Source of the DNA: Sphingomonas sp. UBA1000
GTDB taxonomy: Bacteria; Pseudomonadota; Alphaproteobacteria; Sphingomonadales; Sphingomonadaceae
DNA: 11,423 nucleotides
Reading direction: 5' to 3'
Assembly: GCA_002291855.1 (NCBI GenBank)
Contig: DBAW01000247.1
Span: forward strand, 481-11,903
In this document: in pieces, positions 6,417-11,423 of the stretch
Layout: every line of letters begins with the position of its first letter
How positions within the stretch are numbered: position 1 is the stretch's first letter
Made by a program: the position numbers and the translations under genes
Notes under the pieces: generated by a model
The model's database searches: none
What the model was told of the DNA's origin: nothing
What the model saw: the letters and a program-made list of their open reading frames with translations, nothing else

Positions 6417-6424
6417 CTCTCCCC
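6417..6424 (-). promoter_or_regulatory. Ribosome binding site of coaX
   Basis: The minus strand reads GGGGAGAG, 7 bases before the coaX ATG at 6407-6409. It lies downstream of the birA stop and settles the start against the long upstream open frame. Confidence 0.7.
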
Positions 6425-6429
6425 GGCCG

Positions 6430-7131
6430 TCAGATCATGAACACGTCGCCCGCATGGACGATCCTGATATCGCCCGATGCCAGACGCAGGCGCAACGCGC
6501 CATCGCTTTCCAGCCCGTCGAACAGCCCGTCGAGCGCCGGCGCACCGGGCAGCCGGACGCTGAGCGCGGTGCCGGGCGGATGCGCGGCCTCGCTCCAGCG
6601 GCGCACGACCGCACCCGGATCGTCGCGCCAGCGCGCCAGCCAGCGGGCAAATGCCTCGGCCAGATCGGCCAGGAACAGCGCCGGATCGGGCGCGCCAAGC
6701 CCGGCCGCCGCCAGGCTGGTCACCGCACGGCCAAGACCGTCGGGATGATGGGCAAGGTTGACGCCGATGCCGATGATCACCGCCTCGCCGCTGCGTTCGA
6801 GCAGAATGCCCGACAGCTTGGCCCCGCCCAGCAGCAGGTCGTTGGGCCATTTGATCACCGGCTGCGCGCCCCAGCCGCGCAGCACCTCGTCAAGCGCCAC
6901 CGCGGCGACCAGCGCCAGCGTCGCGGGCAGCGGATCGCCGGCACGCAGCCGCACCAGCGTGCTCGCATAAAGATTGCCGGGCGGCGACACCCAGTCGCGG
7001 CCCAGCCGTCCGCGCCCCGCCGTCTGGCTGATCGCGCGCAGCCATTCACCCTCGGGCGCGCCGGCGGCGGCGCGCAGGATCATGTCGGCATTGGTCGAGG
7101 CCGTGACCTCGACCGTGCGCAGCGCGATCAG
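6430..7131 (-). CDS. birA: Biotin--[acetyl-CoA-carboxylase] ligase, short form without DNA-binding domain
   Basis: It activates biotin with ATP and attaches it to the carrier-domain lysine of biotin-dependent carboxylases. Numbered from the proposed start, it has 233 residues, with STN (12-14), the adenylate loop GRGRLGRDW (39-47), KWPND (94-98), K105 in AKLSGILLE, and GIGVN (121-125). The C-terminal SH3-like domain ends at residue 233. There is no N-terminal winged helix, so it should not act as the bio-operon repressor. The start is unusual: no ATG, GTG or TTG occurs in frame for many codons upstream of STN. The first ATG (7081-7083) would give 217 residues and delete the biotin-binding STN. 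I chose CTG at 7129-7131, which overlaps the nuoN stop as CTGA and has AGGG a few bases upstream. A second CTG at 7120-7122 is also possible. Sequence error at the start is the main alternative. The gene is certain; its start is not. Confidence 0.93.
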   Translation of the reverse strand: MIALRTVEVTASTNADMILRAAAGAPEGEWLRAISQTAGRGRLGRDWVSPPGNLYASTLVRLRAGDPLPATLALVAAVALDEVLRGWGAQPVIKWPNDLLLGGAKLSGILLERSGEAVIIGIGVNLAHHPDGLGRAVTSLAAAGLGAPDPALFLADLAEAFARWLARWRDDPGAVVRRWSEAAHPPGTALSVRLPGAPALDGLFDGLESDGALRLRLASGDIRIVHAGDVFMI

Positions 7132-8567
7132 AACAGCGCCCTTGCCGCCGTCATGCTGGCAAGGCCGAGCGCCGGGATCAGCAGATAGCCGATGGGCGAA
7201 ATCGCCACCGCCCCGGCCAGGATCAGCGCCCCTTCGACCCGGTTGGTCATCGGCGCAAAGGCCGGGGCCGGTTCGTCGAAATACATCGTCTTGACGATCT
7301 TCAGATAATAATAGGCCCCGATCACCGAAAAGGCGATGCCGATGGCGGCCAGCGGCCACAGCCCGGCCGCAACCGCCGCGTCGAACACGACGAACTTCGA
7401 CCAGAAGCCGAGCAGCGGCGGAATGCCCGCGAGCGAGAACATGAACAGCATCATCGCGGCGGCGAGCGCCGGGCTGGTGCGCGACAGGCCCGACAGGCTG
7501 GCAATCGTCTCCAGCTGATTGCCCTCGGCATCGCGAATCTGCAGCACGACGAGGAACGCGCCGATGGTCATGACGATGTAGATCGCCATATAGGTCATCA
7601 CCGCCGCGACGCCTTCCGGCCGGCCCGGCTGGACCGCCGCCAGCCCGATCAGCGCAAAGCCGATATTGTTGATCGACGAATAAGCGAGCAGCCGCTTGAT
7701 GTTGGTCTGGCCGATCGCCGCGACGCCGCCCAGCACGATCGAGGCGAGCGCCGAGAAGATGATGATCTGCCGCCACGCCTCATAGGCGGGGCCCATCGCC
7801 TCGACCGACAGCCGCACCAAGAGGCCCATCGCCGCGACCTTGGGGGCCGAGGCGAAAAAGGCGGTGACCGGGGTCGGCGCGCCTTCATAGACGTCGGGCG
7901 TCCACATGTGGAACGGCACGGCGCTGATCTTGAACGCCAGCCCGGCCAGCGCGAACACCAGCCCGAAGGTCAGGCCGAGCGACAGCGTCTCCGCCCCGAA
8001 GGCGCGGGCCAGCCCGTCAAACTGGGTCGTCCCCGAAAAGCCGTAGAGCAGCGCAATGCCGTAAAGCAGGATGCCCGAGGCGAGCGCGCCAAGCACGAAA
8101 TACTTGAGCCCCGCCTCGGCCGAGCGCGCATCGCGGCGCATGAAGCTGGCGAGCACATAGGCGGCAAGGCTTTGCAGCTCGAGCCCGACATACAGCGTCA
8201 GCAGATCGGACGCCGACACCATCATGCCCATGCCGATTGCCGACAGCACGATCAGGATCGGATATTCGGCGCGCAGCTCGCCGCCGCGCCGGGCGAAGAA
8301 ATCGGGCGCAAGGATGACCGAAATCGCTGCGCCGCCAAAGATCAGCGCCTTGGCAAACGCCGAAAACGCATCGGCGCGATACAGCCCGTCAAACGCGTCG
8401 CCGCCCGGATTGAGCGCGGCGACCAGCGCCGCGACCAGCAGCGCCACCGCCAGCCAGCCGATCAGCCGCGTGCGGGCATCGCCGCCAAAGGCCGCGATCA
8501 TCAGCAGCGTGAGCGCGCCGAGAGACAGGATGATCTCCGGCAGGGTGATGAACAGGCTTTCAGTCAT
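7128..8567 (-). CDS. nuoN: NADH:quinone oxidoreductase (complex I) subunit N
   Basis: This is one of three antiporter-like membrane subunits that move protons while complex I passes electrons from NADH to quinone in the inner membrane. The 479 residues are almost entirely hydrophobic helices, about 14, as in the family. Conserved charged residues are in place: E130 in LYVGLELQSLAAY, K155 in GLKYFVLGA, K213 in AFKISAVPFHMWTPDVYEGA, K243 in SAPKVAAMG, and K291 in NIKRLLAYSSINNIGF. The last two lie in the half-channel region that E. coli studies associate with proton transfer. Its ATG overlaps the nuoM stop by one base (TAATG), a typical translational coupling junction, and its TGA overlaps the proposed birA start. 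It is the last nuo gene; the transcript probably continues into birA and beyond. Confidence 0.98.
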   Translation of the reverse strand: MTESLFITLPEIILSLGALTLLMIAAFGGDARTRLIGWLAVALLVAALVAALNPGGDAFDGLYRADAFSAFAKALIFGGAAISVILAPDFFARRGGELRAEYPILIVLSAIGMGMMVSASDLLTLYVGLELQSLAAYVLASFMRRDARSAEAGLKYFVLGALASGILLYGIALLYGFSGTTQFDGLARAFGAETLSLGLTFGLVFALAGLAFKISAVPFHMWTPDVYEGAPTPVTAFFASAPKVAAMGLLVRLSVEAMGPAYEAWRQIIIFSALASIVLGGVAAIGQTNIKRLLAYSSINNIGFALIGLAAVQPGRPEGVAAVMTYMAIYIVMTIGAFLVVLQIRDAEGNQLETIASLSGLSRTSPALAAAMMLFMFSLAGIPPLLGFWSKFVVFDAAVAAGLWPLAAIGIAFSVIGAYYYLKIVKTMYFDEPAPAFAPMTNRVEGALILAGAVAISPIGYLLIPALGLASMTAARALF

Positions 8568-10132
8568 TAATGGCCAACTCCGTGCGCGGCAGCGCCGCCG
8601 CCATGGCTGTCGCCATGCGCGGCTGCCGCCGGCTTGCCCGCGACCCAGCGCGGTTCATAGGTCGGGCGCGCGCGGTCGACCCGGGCGACAAGCGCGCCGA
8701 TATCCGCCCGCATCGGCGCGAGGAAGCTTTCGGGATAGACGCCCATCCACAGCACGACCGCGCCGATGGCGGCAAGGCTGCCCATTTCGCGGGCGTTGAG
8801 ATCGGGCAGCGACGCCACCTCCTCGCTCGGCGCGACGCCGAACACGACGCGGCGATACAGATAGAGCGCATAGGCGGCACCCAGGATGATGCCCGTGGTG
8901 CAGACCGCGGTCGCCACCGTGCTCACCTGCCACGCGCCCATCAGCGACAGGAACTCGCCGACAAAGCCGCTGGTGCCCGGCAGGCCGATCGAAGCCATGG
9001 TGAACAGCAGGAAGAACAGCGCATAGCGCGGCATGTTGTTCGCCAGCCCGCCATAGCGCGCGATCTCGCGGGTGTGCAGCCGGTCATAGATCACGCCGAC
9101 GCACAGGAACAGCGCGCCCGACACCAGCCCGTGGCTGAGCATCACGATCATCGCGCCTTCCAGCCCCTGGCGGTTGAACGCGAACAGGCCGATGGTCACG
9201 ATCGCCATGTGCGCGACCGATGAATAGGCGATCAGCTTCTTCATGTCGGCCTGCACGAGCGCGACGAGCGAGGTGTAGACGACCGCGACGCCCGACAGCG
9301 CGAGCACCAGCCCGACCAGCGCCCCGGAGGCTTCCGGGAACATCGGCAGCGAGAAGCGGATAAAGCCATAGCCGCCCAGCTTCAGCAGCACGCCCGCCAG
9401 GATCACCGAACCGGCGGTCGGCGCCTCGACATGGGCGTCGGGCAGCCAGGTGTGGACCGGCCACATCGGCACCTTGACCGCGAACGACGCGAAGAAGGCG
9501 AACCACAGCCAGGTCTGCGCCTCGACCGGGAAATCATGGTTGAGCAGGGTCGGAATGTCCGACGTGCCCGCCTGCTGCGACATCCACAGCATTGCGATCA
9601 GCATCAGCACCGAGCCGAGCAGCGTGTAGAGGAAGAATTTGTAGCTGGCGTAGATGCGCCGCGCGCCGCCCCAGATGCCGATGATCAGATACATCGGGAT
9701 GAGGCCGGCCTCGAAGAAGATGTAGAACAGGAACATGTCCTGCGCCGCGAAGGTGCCGATCATCAGCACTTCGACGAACAGGAACGCCGCCATATATTCG
9801 CTGACCCGGCGCGTGACCGATTCCCAGCTGGCGAGGATGCAGATCGGCATCAGGAACACCGACAGCATGATCAGCATCAGCGCGATGCCGTCGATGCCCA
9901 GCGACCAGGCGAACCGGCCGAACAGCGGCAGATGCTCCTGATACTGCCATTGCGGCGCGCCCTGCCCCTGGTCGAAGCCGACCCAGAGCGCGACGCCCAG
10001 CGCGAAATCGACGAGCGTGGCGGCAAGCGCCAGCCAGCGTGCCCCCGCAGCGCCGAGATAAAGGCATGCAATCGCCGCCGCGGCCGGAACCGCGAGCATC
10101 AGCGACAGGATCGGAAAATCGAACTGGTTCAC
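8567..10132 (-). CDS. nuoM: NADH:quinone oxidoreductase (complex I) subunit M
   Basis: This is a proton-pumping antiporter-like subunit of complex I, between NuoN and NuoL in the membrane arm. Its 521 residues are normal to slightly long. E141 in FEAGLIPMYLIIGIWGG corresponds to the essential Glu of E. coli NuoM. K220 in AVKVPMWPVHTWLPDAHVEA and K251 in LLKLGGYGF are the channel lysines, and ADMKKLIAYSSVAHM follows at about 295-309. The start codon is GTG (10130-10132), 7 bases after the nuoL TGA, with GAGAA just upstream; the resulting N-terminus MNQFDFPILSLML fits the family. The C-terminal tail after the last helix (about 497-521) is rich in Ala, Gly and His and ends GGGAAAHGVGH, a low-complexity extension. 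The gene overlaps nuoN by one base. Confidence 0.98.
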   Translation of the reverse strand: MNQFDFPILSLMLAVPAAAAIACLYLGAAGARWLALAATLVDFALGVALWVGFDQGQGAPQWQYQEHLPLFGRFAWSLGIDGIALMLIMLSVFLMPICILASWESVTRRVSEYMAAFLFVEVLMIGTFAAQDMFLFYIFFEAGLIPMYLIIGIWGGARRIYASYKFFLYTLLGSVLMLIAMLWMSQQAGTSDIPTLLNHDFPVEAQTWLWFAFFASFAVKVPMWPVHTWLPDAHVEAPTAGSVILAGVLLKLGGYGFIRFSLPMFPEASGALVGLVLALSGVAVVYTSLVALVQADMKKLIAYSSVAHMAIVTIGLFAFNRQGLEGAMIVMLSHGLVSGALFLCVGVIYDRLHTREIARYGGLANNMPRYALFFLLFTMASIGLPGTSGFVGEFLSLMGAWQVSTVATAVCTTGIILGAAYALYLYRRVVFGVAPSEEVASLPDLNAREMGSLAAIGAVVLWMGVYPESFLAPMRADIGALVARVDRARPTYEPRWVAGKPAAAAHGDSHGGGAAAHGVGH

Positions 10133-10139
10133 TTCTCAA

Positions 10140-11423
10140 TCACCCCGCGATCGCCCAGGTCGCAGCGCCGGCGAGGCCGATCAGCATCACGAACGCATAG
10201 GTATAGACATAGCCGGACTGAACCCGCTGGCTGACCCGGCCGACACCGGCCACGAGCGCTGCGAGGCCATTCGGCCCGAAACGGTCGATCGTCCCTTCGT
10301 CCCCGCGCTTCCAGAAGAAGCGGCCAAGGAGCTGCGACGACCGGACGAACACCAGACTATAGAGTTCGTCGAAATACCATTTGTTGAGGAAGAAGGCATA
10401 CATGCCCCGGAACGTCGCCGTGAAGCGCGCCGGCACGCTGGTATCCCAGACATAGGCCCAGAGCGCGAACACCAGCCCGGCGAGCATCGCCGCCGTCGCC
10501 GACAGCTTCACCCACAAAGGCACCTCATGCATCGCGTGCATCAGATGGGTGTCGAACACCAGGCTGCCGCGCCAGAACGCCGCACCCGGCTCCGCTTCCA
10601 AAAAGCTGTGGTGGAACACGAAGCCCGCAAACACCGCGCCCAGCGACAGGATGACGAGCGGGATCAGCATGACCAGCGGGCTTTCATGCGGGTGATAGCC
10701 CGCCGTGCCGGTCGCCGCATCGCCGTGATGCGCATCGTGCGCGTGATCGCCATGCGCGTCATGAGCGTGCGCGTCATGCCCGTGATCGCCGTGCCCGTGA
10801 TCGCCGTGCACCGCATGCTGGATATGCTCCGACGCCGCCCAGCGGGGGGTGCCGAAAAAGGTCAGGAACACCAGCCGCCACGAATAGAAGCTGGTCAGCA
10901 GCGCCGCGAACACGCCGATCGCAAAGGCGACGCGCCCGGCCTCGGTGCCGCTGGCAAAGGCAGCCTCGAGGATCGCATCCTTCGAATAGAAGCCGGCAAA
11001 GCCGAACACGCCCATCACGCCCACGCCGGTGATCGCCAGCGTGCCGAGCATCATCGCCCAGAAGGTCAGCGGAATATGCCGGCGCAGCCCGCCATAAAAG
11101 CGCATATCCTGTTCATGGTGCATCGCATGGATGACCGAGCCTGCGCCCAGGAACAGCAGCGCCTTGAAAAAGGCATGGGTGAACAGGTGGAACATCGCCG
11201 CGCCATAAGCCCCGACGCCCGCTGCAAAGAACATGTAACCAAGCTGCGAACAGGTCGAATAGGCGATCACGCGCTTGATGTCGGTTTGCGTGGTGCCGAC
11301 CGTCGCGGCGAACAGCGCCGTCGCCGCGCCGACCACGGTCACCACGGTCATCGCGACATCGCTCTGTTCGAACAGCGGCGACAGGCGGCAGACCATGAAC
11401 ACGCCCGCGGTCACCATCGTCGC
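10140..11423 (-). CDS. nuoL: NADH:quinone oxidoreductase (complex I) subunit L, C-terminal two thirds
   Basis: This is the distal antiporter-like subunit of complex I. The frame stays open to the window edge (427 residues visible; the family has roughly 600-700), so the first ATG in view is internal and the true start is outside. Residue numbers here count from the window edge. Family signatures include TMVTAGVFMVCRLSPLF (2-18), TDIKRVIAYSTCSQLGYMF (47-65), HAFFKALLFLGAGSVIHAMH (83-102) and GFYSKDAILEAAF (144-156). The C-terminal part contains NKWYFDELYSLVFVRSSQLL, the start of the long lateral helix region, then a final membrane helix. Between two membrane segments lies a His/Asp/Gly/Ala-rich loop (about 200-233, 14 His in 34 residues) ending before HESPLVMLIPLVIL. 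Its DNA contains a 15-base tandem duplication (10776-10805). The stop is 7 bases before nuoM. Confidence 0.98.
   Translation of the reverse strand, partial: ATMVTAGVFMVCRLSPLFEQSDVAMTVVTVVGAATALFAATVGTTQTDIKRVIAYSTCSQLGYMFFAAGVGAYGAAMFHLFTHAFFKALLFLGAGSVIHAMHHEQDMRFYGGLRRHIPLTFWAMMLGTLAITGVGVMGVFGFAGFYSKDAILEAAFASGTEAGRVAFAIGVFAALLTSFYSWRLVFLTFFGTPRWAASEHIQHAVHGDHGHGDHGHDAHAHDAHGDHAHDAHHGDAATGTAGYHPHESPLVMLIPLVILSLGAVFAGFVFHHSFLEAEPGAAFWRGSLVFDTHLMHAMHEVPLWVKLSATAAMLAGLVFALWAYVWDTSVPARFTATFRGMYAFFLNKWYFDELYSLVFVRSSQLLGRFFWKRGDEGTIDRFGPNGLAALVAGVGRVSQRVQSGYVYTYAFVMLIGLAGAATWAIAG
10725..10826 (-). repeat. His-rich low-complexity segment inside nuoL
   Basis: The 34 codons encode a run made of H with G, D and A, containing 14 histidines. 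At the DNA level GGCGATCACGGGCAC is followed directly by GGCGATCACGGGCAT (10776-10805), and the GACGCGCA/T-type unit recurs next to it. This suggests growth by slippage or short duplication. The reading frame is kept throughout. Confidence 0.8.

Noticed and set aside
4292..6748. 818-codon open frame on the plus strand
   Set aside because: It lies antisense to rnj, coaX and birA, which carry full sets of family motifs. Its translation is low-complexity Arg/Gly/Asp/His-rich sequence typical of the opposite strand of GC-rich genes.
6410..6850. N-terminal extension of coaX into birA
   Set aside because: The extra residues have no similarity to the kinase, while the ATG at 6407-6409 has a good ribosome site and begins at the conserved AIDAGNTN region.
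7132..7776. N-terminal extension of birA across nuoN, starting at the ATG at 7774-7776
   Set aside because: This frame is a shadow of nuoN: the translation is Arg/Gly/Asp-rich and contains no winged-helix domain that could be a BirA repressor region.
11415..11417. ATG near the window edge as the nuoL start
   Set aside because: The frame is open beyond it and the protein would begin in the middle of the family's conserved membrane core, so the gene is truncated by the window.
1..11423. tRNA, rRNA, CRISPR arrays, insertion sequences or prophage genes
   Set aside because: No tRNA-like cloverleaf, spaced direct repeats, transposase motifs or phage proteins were recognised on either strand.

Overview
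The window is high-G+C alphaproteobacterial DNA, most likely from a member of the Sphingomonadales. This rests on the gene order nuoL-nuoM-nuoN-birA-coaX-rnj-DUF1467, on the protein sequences themselves, on a dispersed-repeat-type intergenic element of the kind I recall from alphaproteobacteria, and on a CtrA-like box. Coding density is very high. No RNA genes, insertion sequences, CRISPR arrays or phage genes were seen, and no gene-free stretch exceeds about 130 bases.

Left part (1-3541): an accessory-looking divergent locus of poorly characterised genes. On the minus strand lie a 100-residue HPt-like protein (806-1108), whose phosphoacceptor His is replaced by Leu, and the N-terminal 245 residues of a protein with a degenerate nucleotidyltransferase-like pattern (1-735, cut by the window edge). 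Diverging from them on the plus strand is a 767-residue membrane-anchored coiled-coil protein (1238-3541). The shared 129-base upstream region holds a candidate CtrA box and a short perfect inverted repeat.

Right part (3559-11423, all minus strand, so transcribed right to left): the distal end of the respiratory complex I operon, nuoL (truncated by the window edge), nuoM and nuoN. It runs without a break into birA (biotin protein ligase), coaX (type III pantothenate kinase), rnj (ribonuclease J) and a small DUF1467 membrane protein. Junctions in nuoL-nuoM-nuoN-birA are tight (7-base gap, 1-base overlap, 4-base overlap), which points to one transcript with coupled translation. The cluster joins the three antiporter-like proton-pumping subunits of NADH:quinone oxidoreductase with two cofactor enzymes (biotin attachment, first step of CoA synthesis) and an RNA-processing nuclease. 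A 108-base two-hairpin repeat fills the rnj-DUF1467 gap and supplies the rnj stop codon.

Most interesting points: the pseudo-HPt with its possible CtrA control; the coiled-coil protein with a compact C-terminal domain; birA, which has no ATG, GTG or TTG codon compatible with an intact biotin-binding N-terminus; the repeat fused to the end of rnj; and a His-rich loop in NuoL.
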